A stretch of DNA of 64,000 nt from Dyadobacter sp. CY347. Lineage in GTDB: Bacteria > Bacteroidota > Bacteroidia > Cytophagales > Spirosomataceae. The number at the start of each line of letters is the position of its first letter. The first letter of the stretch is position 1. The position numbers and the translations under genes were made by a program. Below the pieces are notes generated by a model. That model did no database searches. It was not told the origin of the DNA and saw only the letters and a program-made list of their open reading frames with translations. Location of the stretch: assembly GCF_021502655.1 (NCBI RefSeq), contig NZ_JAKFFT010000007.1, positions 372,001 through 436,000 of the forward strand, read 5' to 3'. This document shows, one piece after another, positions 1 to 10,144 of the stretch.

Positions 1-691
1 GGAAAATCTCTTCCAGTGAATCTCCCGTTTTTCGCAGCTCGTCTAATGAGCTGTCGCTCACCACTTTTCCTTTATTAATAATGATCACCCGATCACATAA
101 TGCTTCCACTTCCTGCATAATGTGTGTTGAAAAAAGAACTGTTTTGTCTTTTCCCGCATTACGGATCACGTCCCGGATTTCTTGTATCTGATTGGGATCC
201 AGGCCAGTAGTAGGTTCATCCAGGATCAGCACAGAAGGATTATGCAAAAACGACTGCGCAAGTCCCACACGTTGGCGGTAACCTTTGGAAAGCTGCCCGA
301 TCTTCTTGCGCTTCTCTACTTCCAACCCGCACAAAGCAATGACCTCGTCCACTCTGGTGCGTAATTCGGCTGACTTCATGCCATACAATTTTCCCGAAAA
401 AAGGAGAAATTCGCTCACGTACATATCCAGGTAAAGCGGGTTATGCTCTGGCAAATATCCTATTGTCCTGCGCGCGGGCATTGGCTCATCTGTAACATCA
501 TAATCAGACACTTTGGCCGATCCTTCCGAAGCTTTAAGATAGCCGGTCAGTATCTTCATCGTCGTTGATTTCCCAGCTCCGTTCGGACCCAGAAACCCAA
601 CGATCTCTCCCTTTTTCAAACTAAAAGAAATCCCATCAATCGCACGCTGCGTTCCGTAGAGTTTGGTAAGGTTGGTGACTTGGATGGACAT
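1..691 (-). CDS. gldA: GldA-like ABC transporter ATP-binding protein (partial, C-terminus beyond window)
   Basis: About 230 residues are visible, starting at the ATG complementary to 689-691; the 3' end runs off the left edge. Walker A GPNGAGKST lies near residues 35-43, the ABC signature (LSKGYRQR) near 131, Walker B LILDEPTTGLD near 155-165 and the H-loop (STHIMQE) near 187. The LSKGYRQR signature and the overall sequence match GldA, the ATPase of the GldAFG transporter linked to gliding motility in Bacteroidota. The gldF/gldG permease genes are not in the window. A generic ABC-2 exporter ATPase is the alternative. Confidence 0.82.
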   Translation of the reverse strand, partial: MSIQVTNLTKLYGTQRAIDGISFSLKKGEIVGFLGPNGAGKSTTMKILTGYLKASEGSAKVSDYDVTDEPMPARRTIGYLPEHNPLYLDMYVSEFLLFSGKLYGMKSAELRTRVDEVIALCGLEVEKRKKIGQLSKGYRQRVGLAQSFLHNPSVLILDEPTTGLDPNQIQEIRDVIRNAGKDKTVLFSTHIMQEVEALCDRVIIINKGKVVSDSSLDELRKTGDSLEEIF

Positions 692-702
692 TAATTAATA
701 TT

Positions 703-1818
703 TTAAACCTTCAAAAATAGCTTATTCCTAAATAAAAGATACATAAACGCCCATTGAACCATGATATAAGCGATCACTTCGCCGACTGCTTCAATGGTGT
801 GCGGGAAGTAACTGAGTATGCCTCCGAAAAGTGCCTGGGCTGTATAATTAAAGTTGATAAAGCTTCCTACCATATAAATCACGATGGAATTCATCCCGAT
901 CACTACGAAGAACAATGTCCATTTCCGGTAATTCAGCACGTCTACGATCCAGTAGAACAGCGCCAGCAACAATGTACTGAACCCGCCTGCACAAAGCACG
1001 AACGAACTCGTCCACAGATTCTTGTTGATCGGAAAAAAGTAATCCCAAACGACGCATACGAGCAGGCTGATAACGCCCGCAAAAACCAGGTAAACGACTT
1101 TATTATTTTTTGATATAACCTCTTCACTTGTCCGCAAAAGCTCACCTGCAAAAATGCCCATTAACCCCGTTGCAATGGCCGGAATAGTAGAAACCAGCCC
1201 TTCCGGATCATGTATCGTCAAGTGTAACCGTCCCGGAATGATCATTTTGTCAATATAGCTGGCCGGGTTACATTCAATGGTCAGCAAGCCAGCGCCGCAG
1301 CCCGGGACCGGATAAAATTTCATGAACAGATAGTAACCGATCAGGATCGCGGCGAACCAGATCCAGCGTGTTCTTTTTTCAGTGTATAAATAAATGATCT
1401 GGGCAAACATTCCGGCTAATCCAATTCGCGCCAGAACACTCGGATAACGCATGTTTTCCCATTCGGTTTGAAATAAACCATTGTTATAAATCACGCCCAG
1501 CAAAACCAGCGTTAACCCACGCTGAACCACTTTTCTGATCAATTCCGAAGGCGGAATGCCCTTTTCCAAGCGGCTGCCCAGCGAAAATGGTGCGGAAACG
1601 CCAGCCATAAACAGGAATGTGGGGAAGATCAGGTCGTAGGCGCGGAAACCGTTCCAATCCGGGTGGGTGAATTGATGCGCCATAAAAATAGCCCAGGACC
1701 AGCCGGTAACTTTTGCAAGCACAGCGAAAATTTCTTCGCCTCCTGAGATCCAAAACATGTCAAAACCACGCAATGTATCCAGCGATAACAACCTCTGCGG
1801 CGCAGGACTATCTTTCAT
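703..1818 (-). CDS. DUF5009/HGSNAT-like multi-pass membrane acyltransferase
   Basis: The protein has 371 residues with about ten hydrophobic segments. The N-terminal RLLSLDTLRGFDMF (residues 9-22) is the hallmark of the COG4299 family related to eukaryotic heparan-alpha-glucosaminide N-acetyltransferase and bacterial NagX. Family members are thought to transfer acetyl groups to sugars across the inner membrane; the exact substrate cannot be read here. A conserved-looking MAHQFTHPDW stretch follows at about residues 46-55. It lies 11 bp upstream of gldA on the same strand, so cotranscription is possible but not functionally obvious. Confidence 0.8.
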   Translation of the reverse strand: MKDSPAPQRLLSLDTLRGFDMFWISGGEEIFAVLAKVTGWSWAIFMAHQFTHPDWNGFRAYDLIFPTFLFMAGVSAPFSLGSRLEKGIPPSELIRKVVQRGLTLVLLGVIYNNGLFQTEWENMRYPSVLARIGLAGMFAQIIYLYTEKRTRWIWFAAILIGYYLFMKFYPVPGCGAGLLTIECNPASYIDKMIIPGRLHLTIHDPEGLVSTIPAIATGLMGIFAGELLRTSEEVISKNNKVVYLVFAGVISLLVCVVWDYFFPINKNLWTSSFVLCAGGFSTLLLALFYWIVDVLNYRKWTLFFVVIGMNSIVIYMVGSFINFNYTAQALFGGILSYFPHTIEAVGEVIAYIMVQWAFMYLLFRNKLFLKV

Positions 1819-2038
1819 TTGATAAAGTAGGGTAAAGAGAAATAAAATTTGGTAAAAAGGACATAGTTTGGAATAAAAGCTATTTGTGTTTACTGTAAAG
1901 ATTGCAAAAAATACTATTTATACTTTCGGGCAAAACTACATTTATTTGAAAATACATATAAGTCTTGCCCACGATTATATATCAATGCCCGGCCCTTGCG
2001 TTATAAGCATCAATATTTTTAACCCCAAATTCACCCCC

Positions 2039-2449
2039 ATGAAAAAATTATTAATGTTGAGCCTGATGGCCGTGACCTTGTTTTTCACCGGCTGCGCCAC
2101 ATCCAACACTGCAAACACATCGGATAACGATGAAGATTACCGCAATGAAGAGCCCGTTACCAACAGCAAACTCAACAACCGCCGCCTCGAAAAGAACCTC
2201 GACCGCTTCGCAGAAGAACTCAATCTCAGCAAACGCCAGCAAAAGCAATTAAAAAAAATCGACCGCCGCTACGCACGCATGGACCGCAAACTGTCCAGAA
2301 ACGACGAAGCCAAACGCCGCGATCACAAACGCCTGGCCGAAGAAAAAAGACAAGAAATCATCGAAGTCCTCACACCAGAACAGCAGCAAACATTGCAGGC
2401 ATTGGCTAAAAAGGGGAGGTTTAGCCTGGATCAGATTTTTGGGAAGTAA
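2039..2449 (+). CDS. Spy/CpxP-like small lipoprotein
   Basis: The ORF can be extended upstream to a GTG at 1886, but the ATG at 2039 gives a clean lipoprotein signal (MKKLLMLSL...FFTGC, lipid Cys near residue 19), so I take it as the start (136 aa). The mature part is charged and helical with an LTPEQQQTLQ motif near residue 118, as in the Spy/CpxP periplasmic chaperone family and similar Bacteroidota proteins. It converges on nuoM: its stop is 1 bp from the nuoM stop. Function is inferred only from the helical LTxxQ character. Confidence 0.7.
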   Translation: MKKLLMLSLMAVTLFFTGCATSNTANTSDNDEDYRNEEPVTNSKLNNRRLEKNLDRFAEELNLSKRQQKQLKKIDRRYARMDRKLSRNDEAKRRDHKRLAEEKRQEIIEVLTPEQQQTLQALAKKGRFSLDQIFGK

Positions 2450-2450
2450 A

Positions 2451-4118
2451 TTACCGCAACCCATCCAGCCAAGCCTCAACCGTAGGCCCGGTCATATCGA
2501 ATAACATTCCGGGAAGTAATCCCAACAAAATAGTCAGCACAACCAGGGGAAGCAGCATGGCTGTTTCCCTTTTTGTTAGGTCGGAGAGGACGTGGAGGCT
2601 TCCGTTTTTGTACCAGAATGCGCCGAAGAACATGCGTTGGTAGGTCCAGAGGAAATATGCGGCTGCCAGTACGATGCCTAATGTGGATAATGCAGGAATC
2701 CAGACGGGCAATGCTTCGGACTGGAATGCGCCCATTAATGTGAAAAGTTCTCCTACAAAACCCGAGAAACCCGGGAGCCCTAAGGATGCGAAAAAGGCGA
2801 TGCCGGTAATGATGGTATATTGCGGCATAACGGCGATGAGGCCGTGGTAATGGTCGATGCGGCGGTCGTGCGTGCGGTCGTAAACTACGCCGGTAAGGAT
2901 GAAGAGCATGGCGGAAAGCACGCCGTGGCTGACCATTTGGTAAATGGCCCCGTTGATGCCTTCGGCTGTGAATGCGGCTATGCCAAGCAAAACAAATCCC
3001 ATGTGCGAGACAGAAGAATAAGCGATCATTTTCTTCAAATCGGTCTGCCCCAATGCATTAAATCCGCCGTATATAATGGAAACCATTCCTAAAACGGCCA
3101 GCGGAATTGCGCTATACTGTGCCTCGAATGGGAAAAAGCCATCTACGATCCGGATGAAACCATAACCGCCGATTTTCAAGAGAATCCCTGCCAGCACAAC
3201 CGAAATAGGCGTCGGCGCTTCTACGTGCGCGTCGGGCAACCACGTGTGTACGGGAACGACGGGCAATTTTACAGCGAATCCAATGAACAGGAACCAGAAT
3301 GCAAGCAATCTTAGAGGAATGTTACCAATCAGATATTCAGAAGCTGTGCTTAGCAATGAGCCGGGAATGTAATTGTTAGGATCGGCCAGATAAGCGAAAC
3401 GGAATGTGTGCACGAGCTGTTCGGGCGCGATCTTACCATCGATCAGCCACTGCTGAACCTGGGAAATAAGGTCCGGATGGATTGGATCTTCGATGCCCAA
3501 AATGCCGACGACTTTGGCCGTTTCCAGCGGATCGATCACCGACAAGTACAGCGCGATCATGACTATTAATATGAGCAGCGAGCCGAAGAATGTGTAAATA
3601 AAGAATTTCAATGCAGCATATTCACGCCTTGGACCACCCCATAAGCCAATGAGAAAATACATCGGCAGCAGCATGAATTCGAAAAACAGGTAGAAAAGGA
3701 AAAAGTCCTGCGCCAGAAAACAGCCGATTACGCTGCCTGTAAGCAATAAATAAAGCGCAAAATAGGCCCGCGACTTCTGAATCACATTCCACGAACTGAT
3801 CACACCCACAAAAAGCACAATCACCGCCAGCAGCACAAGCGGAAAGCTGATCCCATCCACCGCCAGGGCATAATCAATAGAAACCACGCCCAACGCGCCG
3901 ATGGGCAGAGTAATCCAGTCGGTAACTTCGCTGAGCTGATGACCAGGGTTTTGATTATCAAATGAAATATATAAAAACACCGAAATGATCATCTCCAAAG
4001 CCAGCGCGACCAGTGCGATGATCCGGAAATTTTCAGGTTTTTTGGCCGGCCACACAGCCACAGCGGCTGCGCCAAGCAGGGGAATCGCAATAAGTAATGT
4101 CAGTATATGATCAATCAT
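2451..4118 (-). CDS. nuoM: NADH-quinone oxidoreductase subunit M (proton-pumping antiporter-like subunit)
   Basis: The protein has 555 residues and is all-helical. Key residues of the antiporter-like fold are visible: Glu147 in LFFEFMLLP, Lys284 in FAVKLPVVPVHTWLP and Lys315 in ILLKIGG. Compared with the usual ~500 aa, it carries a hydrophilic insertion at about residues 197-262, between membrane segments. It lies 41 bp downstream of nuoL. No nuoN or other complex I gene is next to it, so this pair is either a detached part of the nuo locus or a second NuoL/NuoM-type module. Confidence 0.93.
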   Translation of the reverse strand: MIDHILTLLIAIPLLGAAAVAVWPAKKPENFRIIALVALALEMIISVFLYISFDNQNPGHQLSEVTDWITLPIGALGVVSIDYALAVDGISFPLVLLAVIVLFVGVISSWNVIQKSRAYFALYLLLTGSVIGCFLAQDFFLFYLFFEFMLLPMYFLIGLWGGPRREYAALKFFIYTFFGSLLILIVMIALYLSVIDPLETAKVVGILGIEDPIHPDLISQVQQWLIDGKIAPEQLVHTFRFAYLADPNNYIPGSLLSTASEYLIGNIPLRLLAFWFLFIGFAVKLPVVPVHTWLPDAHVEAPTPISVVLAGILLKIGGYGFIRIVDGFFPFEAQYSAIPLAVLGMVSIIYGGFNALGQTDLKKMIAYSSVSHMGFVLLGIAAFTAEGINGAIYQMVSHGVLSAMLFILTGVVYDRTHDRRIDHYHGLIAVMPQYTIITGIAFFASLGLPGFSGFVGELFTLMGAFQSEALPVWIPALSTLGIVLAAAYFLWTYQRMFFGAFWYKNGSLHVLSDLTKRETAMLLPLVVLTILLGLLPGMLFDMTGPTVEAWLDGLR

Positions 4119-4159
4119 TCAGCATTAAGTTAAAATCGTGGCCGGTGCATTGAGCCGCT

Positions 4160-6118
4160 TTACAGGATTACCAACCACAATATCAATAAAAACACGCCCA
4201 TGGCAGTCACAATGAAATAAGATTGGATCTTGCCATTTTGTAAATTACGGACTGCGTGCCCGCCGGATTTAATCGAAAAAACCAGCAAATTCACGCCGCC
4301 ATCTACAAAGAACCGGTCGAACCAGCCGATGAGATGACCGAGGACAACGCTCATTTTGGCCAGCCGGTCAATGAACGAGTCAATGATCCGCTTTTCGAAT
4401 ATTTTCAAATATTTGGTAATGAATGCAAAGGGAATGATAAAATACTGGGTGTTGGAAAAATCTCTTAACCACACCAGTTTTTGCAAGGCATTCGGAGCAT
4501 GAGCAGCATTTACCGTATTGATACCGAATGGGTTTTCTGTTTTAATTTCTCTGTATGCCAGAAAAATCGAAGCAAAAGTTACCAAACTCGCAACAATCGG
4601 GACCCACACCAAATGCGCTTCTGAATGTTGGCCTATGAATGCTAGAAACCATCCTGCCGCGTCAAACGGGTTCCAGGAGAACCAGATAAACACAGACAAA
4701 ACAGCCAAAACAGCCATTGGAAGCCACATGATCACCGGTGATTCGTGCGGGTGAATGTAAGCAGCATTGAATCTGTTTTGACCAAAAAACACCAGCCAGA
4801 TTTGCCTCGTCATATAATAGGCCGTCAAACCGGCGGAAAGGATAACGAGAATTGGGAAAATGTAAAACAATGGACCTAGTTCTGCTGCCCAGAGAAATCC
4901 TTCGGTAATGATCGCGTCTTTGGATAAAAATCCTGAAAAGAATGGTAACCCGGCCAATGCCGCGGCGCAAACTGAAAAACAAATGAATGTGACCGGCAAT
5001 GCTTTGCGCAAGCCGCCCATCGTGCGCATATCCTGCAAATCAAAATCGGAACCCAGGTCCGAAGGTGTTACGGCATGAATGACGGAACCAGCTGAAAGGA
5101 ATAATCCGGCTTTGAAAAATGCATGCGTTGCCAGATGAAAAAGGGCAGTTTGCCAGCTTCCAAAACCAACCGCAATGACCATTAATCCAAGCTGTGACAT
5201 GGTAGAATAAGCTAAAACCCGCTTGATATCCCAAACTTGCGTTGCCTTAATAGCCCCGATCAGCATGGTAATGGTGCCAATGATCGTGATGACCAGTCTG
5301 GCATCGAATGTGAGTAAAAATGAAATTCTTGCCAATAAGAAAATCCCGGCAGCAACCATTGTAGCCGCGTGAATAAGCGCAGAAACGGGCGTAGGACCTT
5401 CCATCGCATCCGGCAACCAGCCCGAAAGTGGCCATTGGGCCGATTTTCCCATGCAACCACCAAAAAGACAAAGTCCGATTGCAGTCAGAATTCCAGGATT
5501 TAATGTGTCAATTTTTAAGGCAAGCACCTCAAAGTCGGTAGAGCCAATATAGTAAAACAGCATTAAAATCCCGGTCAGGAATGCTGCATCACCGATCCTG
5601 TTGAGTACAAATGCCTTTTGCGCAGCCCAAACGGCCCTTGGTTTGAAATACCAAAAACCAATAAGCAGATAAGAAGAAAGCCCCACCAGTTCCCAGAAAA
5701 TATACATGACCAGCAAGCTGCCCGAAAGCACAATGCCGATCATAGAGAAAAGGAAAAGCTGAATGAATGCAAAATATCGGTGCAGGTTTTGATCACCATG
5801 CAGATAAGCAGTCGAATAAAGCTGCACGAGCAATGCCACAAAATGCACGATCACGAGCATCATGCAGGTTAATGCATCAAAACGAAAAGGAATGTCAATA
5901 GAAGTGTCGCCGATAGTGAGCCAGTGAAAACTGACTACGTGTAATGTCTGCGCGTCGGCATACAAAATGCTGACAGCCAGCCCTGATGCAGTAATAAAAG
6001 CGCCCGCCCAACCTGCTGCTTTATTAAAACCTTTTCCAGCCAGCCAGAGCGAAAGAAAACCCGAAAACGGCAATCCCAACAGCAGACAAGCAGGTAAAAA
6101 GTATGCAGAATCGGGCAT
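4160..6118 (-). CDS. nuoL: NADH-quinone oxidoreductase subunit L
   Basis: The protein has 652 residues, the expected size for NuoL, with the long C-terminal region that carries the lateral helix. Glu143 in FWELVGLSSYLL and Lys225 in GKSAQWPLSGWLPDAMEGPTP correspond to the essential Glu/Lys pair of the antiporter-like subunits. It is transcribed before nuoM on the minus strand. Upstream is a serine hydrolase gene ending 61 bp away, not nuoK, so the usual complex I order is broken here. Confidence 0.93.
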   Translation of the reverse strand: MPDSAYFLPACLLLGLPFSGFLSLWLAGKGFNKAAGWAGAFITASGLAVSILYADAQTLHVVSFHWLTIGDTSIDIPFRFDALTCMMLVIVHFVALLVQLYSTAYLHGDQNLHRYFAFIQLFLFSMIGIVLSGSLLVMYIFWELVGLSSYLLIGFWYFKPRAVWAAQKAFVLNRIGDAAFLTGILMLFYYIGSTDFEVLALKIDTLNPGILTAIGLCLFGGCMGKSAQWPLSGWLPDAMEGPTPVSALIHAATMVAAGIFLLARISFLLTFDARLVITIIGTITMLIGAIKATQVWDIKRVLAYSTMSQLGLMVIAVGFGSWQTALFHLATHAFFKAGLFLSAGSVIHAVTPSDLGSDFDLQDMRTMGGLRKALPVTFICFSVCAAALAGLPFFSGFLSKDAIITEGFLWAAELGPLFYIFPILVILSAGLTAYYMTRQIWLVFFGQNRFNAAYIHPHESPVIMWLPMAVLAVLSVFIWFSWNPFDAAGWFLAFIGQHSEAHLVWVPIVASLVTFASIFLAYREIKTENPFGINTVNAAHAPNALQKLVWLRDFSNTQYFIIPFAFITKYLKIFEKRIIDSFIDRLAKMSVVLGHLIGWFDRFFVDGGVNLLVFSIKSGGHAVRNLQNGKIQSYFIVTAMGVFLLILWLVIL

Positions 6119-6179
6119 AGATGCGGGAATTCGTTTGTTTCGGCAAATATCCTGAATTCGCGGCCGAATTCAAATAAAG

Positions 6180-7415
6180 CTAGATGTCTTTCTCAATCTC
6201 CTCCACTTTGCCGGGTCCGTGGATCACTTCGAGCAGTTCTTTGAGGTCGTAAGTGGAGCGGTTATAGGAATTTCCCAACACGATAATCACCGCCTCGTCC
6301 TCGGGAGAAACCCAAAGCATGGTGTTATAACCTTTCCACCAGCCACCGTGGTAAATGAAGCGCGGCGTGTTGTCTTCTTTGGTGTGCATACGGAAGCCAT
6401 AACCGTAATTCCGGATGCCGGCGCGCTCGAAACTGCGGGGTTTGAATGCTTCGTCGAGCAGTTTTTTATCTAATAACAAGCCCTGCGTCAGGCCATTATA
6501 AAATCTGTAAATGTCGCCAGTCGTTGAATATAAACCCTTGTCCCCAACCACATCGTCGTAGTAATCCTTATCCAACTTGCGCCCGAATTGGTGTCCGTCC
6601 GTTCTGTTCTGCCTGGCGGCACTGGATGTGTCTGTCACCAAAAACGAGTTTGTCATGCCAAGCGGGGCGAAAATTTGATCAAACAAAAAAGTCCCGAAAG
6701 GCTCGCCTGACACTTTTTCGACAATCGCTGCCAGCACGCAATAATTTGTGTTACAATAATTAAATGACCTTCCGGGACGGTTATAAGGCGTGGGCGTAGG
6801 GACAACCTTTGCATACCAGTCCATAATATCCAGGTTATCAGGATATTTCTTGCCGTGGCGCACGCTGTCATCAAAAGAATAAATGTAATTGGGAAGTCCG
6901 CTGCGGTGACTTAAAAGCATATCCACTTTTACGCCGTGATAAGGAAAATCAGGGAAAAAACGCTGGATCGAATCGTCCAGGCTGACCCGCCCTTCCTGCA
7001 CCAGTTTGAGAATAGCAATGGCCGTAAAAGGCTTCGAAAGCGATGCAAGCTGAAAACGCGAATCCCTGGTTAATGTATCCTTCTTTTTCAGGTGGGCAAA
7101 ACCAAATGAATCCTGATAAAGCACTTGCCCTTTTTGGACAATGAGCACATTACCATTAAAACCAGCACGTTTTTTGCGCCTGAAAATATCTTCGATCTTG
7201 GATATTTTCAGCGCCGTGGCTGCATCCGGATTTTTAACAGGAACGGGATCAAGCTTGGAAACCATCTTGCCGTCGACCAGAATCTCTTCCGGTCCCGGCT
7301 TCTTCTTCCGCACCAACCCCCAGGAAACAACGAGGATAACCAGGACAGCTAATGCCGCCCACCACACTTTCGGCTGCACTTTTTTCAACATAGGCTTCAA
7401 GCCATTTATTTTCAT
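6180..7415 (-). CDS. Membrane-anchored serine hydrolase, class C beta-lactamase/DD-peptidase fold
   Basis: I start at the ATG complementary to 7413-7415; the longer ORF begins at a TTG (7451) and adds 12 residues. A single N-terminal membrane segment (about residues 18-35) suggests an inner-membrane anchor with a periplasmic catalytic domain. The three active-site motifs are present: SLSK (Ser about 125, Lys 128), a YCN tyrosine motif and a C-terminal HGG. The family includes AmpC-like beta-lactamases, D-aminopeptidases and esterases; the substrate is not predictable. It lies directly upstream of nuoL on the same strand. Confidence 0.85.
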   Translation of the reverse strand: MKINGLKPMLKKVQPKVWWAALAVLVILVVSWGLVRKKKPGPEEILVDGKMVSKLDPVPVKNPDAATALKISKIEDIFRRKKRAGFNGNVLIVQKGQVLYQDSFGFAHLKKKDTLTRDSRFQLASLSKPFTAIAILKLVQEGRVSLDDSIQRFFPDFPYHGVKVDMLLSHRSGLPNYIYSFDDSVRHGKKYPDNLDIMDWYAKVVPTPTPYNRPGRSFNYCNTNYCVLAAIVEKVSGEPFGTFLFDQIFAPLGMTNSFLVTDTSSAARQNRTDGHQFGRKLDKDYYDDVVGDKGLYSTTGDIYRFYNGLTQGLLLDKKLLDEAFKPRSFERAGIRNYGYGFRMHTKEDNTPRFIYHGGWWKGYNTMLWVSPEDEAVIIVLGNSYNRSTYDLKELLEVIHGPGKVEEIEKDI

Positions 7416-7490
7416 CAGAACGTCGCTTTCCCAACGATGAATCGCAGGCAATTTTTATACTTGAGCATTACAAATTAAGCGCACAATATT

Positions 7491-8624
7491 TTACCGAACT
7501 AATACTTTCGCATGTTCTTTGCGGCCATTTTTTTGGTAAGACAATAAATATAAACCCGGCAAAAGTGCCTGATCAGGAATTAAATCAACAAATCCCGGCG
7601 CATTGAATTCGTGTTTGATGACTATACGTAAACCAGCCCAGTTTGTCAGTTCCAGCGATCCGGGATCTATATTTTGCCCAAAAACGGAAATCTTCGATGG
7701 AGGGGCGGGGTTAGGTGCAATGTAAAATGAAGCGGTTTCTGACTGTACGTGAACGTCTGCCAAGGCTGAAAACACTATATGATCATTTTGGTCCGTCATG
7801 CGGAGCCTGTAATGGTTAACCCCGGCGGCAGGCATTTCATCCGTAAAGGTATAGCGTGTTCGGCCCTGTGTTTCGCCATTTGCAGGCAATGTTGCTATGG
7901 GTGTAAATGCATTTTCGTCGCGGCGTTCGATGAGAAATTCTTTGCTATCCTTTTCCCAGGTCATTTCCCAGGAAAGTATCGCGTTGCCTTCGCTGGATTT
8001 GCCTTTGAAATAGGTGAGATAAATGGGAAGAACGATCGCAACCACATCACCATTCACAATGATTTCGTCGAACCATAATGTGCCGTAAATGCTCGTGGGA
8101 CCGTAACTATAAACCCGAAATGTGAATGTGTTTTCAGAAAGGTTATTGAACCCTGCCGGGACCGAGAATGTGTAAAATTGGCTTGGATTCACCAATGTTG
8201 ATGCCGTAAGGTCCGAAGTGAACCCGTCCAGACTCGTCCGGATTTTGAATTGCTTCGGCCCGTCGGGCGAGCGCCTGAGCCTCAGGGAAATGCTGGTAAT
8301 GTTGTATTTAAAGGATTTGGCGGTGAATTTGAACTCCGTATAGCGTCCATCTGAAAAGGAATTTGGCCAGGGCCGCACCACATAAGCCGCCACGGTGGCG
8401 CCGCCAAGCCCATAACCACCATTGAGCGCATTCGTATTGCCGCCACCCGCCAGCACGGCGTCAGTAGGGGAGAAATTGGCATGATTGGAAACGCCGCCTA
8501 GGGTGTAATCCATCGACCATTTGATTTTAAATGCTTCCTGTGCAAAGCCATTTAAAACAAAAAACAGCATCATTGACCAGGTCAAAATAATGCTGTTCCG
8601 GAAAGAATGAAAGTTCTTTTTCAA
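7491..8624 (-). CDS. Secreted protein with type IX secretion C-terminal sorting domain
   Basis: The 377-aa protein begins with a signal peptide (hydrophobic residues about 12-28, ending NGFAQ). The only in-frame start before a stop is a TTG at 8622-8624. The body is beta-rich and could be a lectin/adhesin-like sandwich. The last ~80 residues (FYIAPNPAPPSKISVFG ... AKVLVR) have the form of a T9SS type A sorting domain, which is removed when the protein is attached to or released from the surface. A nested inverted repeat occupies its 5' leader. Confidence 0.8.
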   Translation of the reverse strand: MKKNFHSFRNSIILTWSMMLFFVLNGFAQEAFKIKWSMDYTLGGVSNHANFSPTDAVLAGGGNTNALNGGYGLGGATVAAYVVRPWPNSFSDGRYTEFKFTAKSFKYNITSISLRLRRSPDGPKQFKIRTSLDGFTSDLTASTLVNPSQFYTFSVPAGFNNLSENTFTFRVYSYGPTSIYGTLWFDEIIVNGDVVAIVLPIYLTYFKGKSSEGNAILSWEMTWEKDSKEFLIERRDENAFTPIATLPANGETQGRTRYTFTDEMPAAGVNHYRLRMTDQNDHIVFSALADVHVQSETASFYIAPNPAPPSKISVFGQNIDPGSLELTNWAGLRIVIKHEFNAPGFVDLIPDQALLPGLYLLSYQKNGRKEHAKVLVR

Positions 8625-8626
8625 GT

Positions 8627-8689
8627 GCGTGACATTTAAGATTTACAGTATTTACTTTATTGATACGGTAAATCTGAAAAAGGTCACGC
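8627..8689. repeat. Nested perfect inverted repeats in leader region
   Basis: GCGTGAC (8627-8633) pairs with GTCACGC (8683-8689), and inside it AGATTTAC (8639-8646) pairs with GTAAATCT (8668-8675). The arms are separated by A/T-rich internal loops. The element lies between asnS and the downstream T9SS-protein gene, starting 3 bp before that gene's TTG start codon. It may be an RNA structure controlling the start, an operator, or a weak end for asnS transcripts; there is no T-run directly after the outer arm on the minus strand. Confidence 0.6.
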
Positions 8690-8707
8690 GGGAAAAAATA
8701 TTTTTTT

Positions 8708-10144
8708 TTAAAATTCTGCGCTTTTCGGATAACGTGGGAAAGGAATGACGTCTCGAATGTTGCTCATACCCGTCACAAATAGCACCAAACGCTCAAATCC
8801 AAGTCCGAAACCTGAGTGCGGGGCTGTTCCGAATTTACGCGTTTCCAGATACCACCAAAGGTTTTCGGGATCAATCCCCACATCTTTCACGCGACCCAAA
8901 AGTTTCTCATAATCCTCTTCACGCTGGCTTCCGCCGATAATTTCGCCAATGCCCGGGAAAAGCACGTCCATTGCACGGACCGTTTTTCCATCGTCGTCCA
9001 GTTTCATGTAAAACGACTTGATCTCCTTCGGATAATTGGTCAGGATAACGGGTTTTTTGAAGTGTTTTTCAACCAGATAACGCTCATGCTCACTGGAAAG
9101 GTCGATTCCCCAGCCCACAGGATATTGGAATTTCTTCTCTTTATGTGGTTTTGATTTCAATAAAATTTCAATGGCCTCCGTGTAAGTCAGGCGCTCGAAC
9201 GGATTATCGACTACAAAACTTAGTTTCTCAAGCAATGGAATGGAGCGCTCGTTTTGCGGCTTGTTCTTTTCTTCTTCGGCCAACCTGTTTTGCAGGAAAG
9301 CAAGGTCATCTTTACAGTGGATCAAGGCATACGTGATCACTTTTTTGACAAAATCCTCCGCCAGATCCATATTGTCTTCCAGCTCAAAAAACGCCATTTC
9401 AGGCTCAATCATCCAGAATTCGGCCAAATGGCGCGTCGTATTGGAATTTTCTGCACGGAATGTTGGTCCGAAGGTATAAATCTTGGAAAGTGCCATAGCA
9501 CCCAGCTCGCCTTCCAGTTGGCCCGAAACCGTCAGATTCGCCTCTCTTCCAAAGAAATCCTCTTTAAAGTTGATCGCGCCTTCTTCGGTTCTGGGTAATT
9601 TATTCAGATCCAATGTAGTAACCCGGAACATTTCACCCGCTCCTTCCGCATCGGAAGCCGTAATAACCGGCGTATGCAAGTAGAAAAATCCGCCATCGTT
9701 GAAATACTGATGCACCGCAAACGCCAATGCGTGACGAATGCGGAGGATCGCGCTGAATGTGTTCGTACGGGGGCGCAAATGCGCTATTTCGCGTAAAAAT
9801 TCCAGCGAATGCTTTTTAGGCTGCAATGGGAAAGTCTCAGGATCAGCTGTTCCGTAAACCAGAATGTCTTCAATTTTAACCTCAACAGCCTGGCCAGAAC
9901 CCTGTGATTCAATAAGTTGGCCGGTAATTTTAAGGCAAGAACCCGTGGTGACTGTGCTTAACAGTTCAGCAGAAAACTGCCCGGGCTCAGCAACCGCCTG
10001 AATATTATGAATGGTGGAACCGTCATTCAACGCAATGAAAATCGCGTTTTTGCTCTCACGTTTTGTCCTGACCCATCCTTTTACTGTAACGGATTGGTTT
10101 TCAGGAGAAGTCTGTAAAATGTCTTTAATCTGCAGCGGTCCCAT
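8708..10144 (-). CDS. asnS: Asparagine-tRNA ligase
   Basis: The 478-aa protein has the AsnRS layout: an N-terminal OB-fold anticodon-binding domain ([13 protein letters not shown] at residues 20-32) followed by a class II catalytic core. Class II motif 2 is seen as [21 protein letters not shown] and motif 3 as [15 protein letters not shown] near the C-terminus. The full length is typical. It charges tRNA-Asn with asparagine in the cytoplasm. A possible TAATTTTG promoter element lies on the minus strand at 10206-10213. Confidence 0.96.
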   Translation of the reverse strand: MGPLQIKDILQTSPENQSVTVKGWVRTKRESKNAIFIALNDGSTIHNIQAVAEPGQFSAELLSTVTTGSCLKITGQLIESQGSGQAVEVKIEDILVYGTADPETFPLQPKKHSLEFLREIAHLRPRTNTFSAILRIRHALAFAVHQYFNDGGFFYLHTPVITASDAEGAGEMFRVTTLDLNKLPRTEEGAINFKEDFFGREANLTVSGQLEGELGAMALSKIYTFGPTFRAENSNTTRHLAEFWMIEPEMAFFELEDNMDLAEDFVKKVITYALIHCKDDLAFLQNRLAEEEKNKPQNERSIPLLEKLSFVVDNPFERLTYTEAIEILLKSKPHKEKKFQYPVGWGIDLSSEHERYLVEKHFKKPVILTNYPKEIKSFYMKLDDDGKTVRAMDVLFPGIGEIIGGSQREEDYEKLLGRVKDVGIDPENLWWYLETRKFGTAPHSGFGLGFERLVLFVTGMSNIRDVIPFPRYPKSAEF

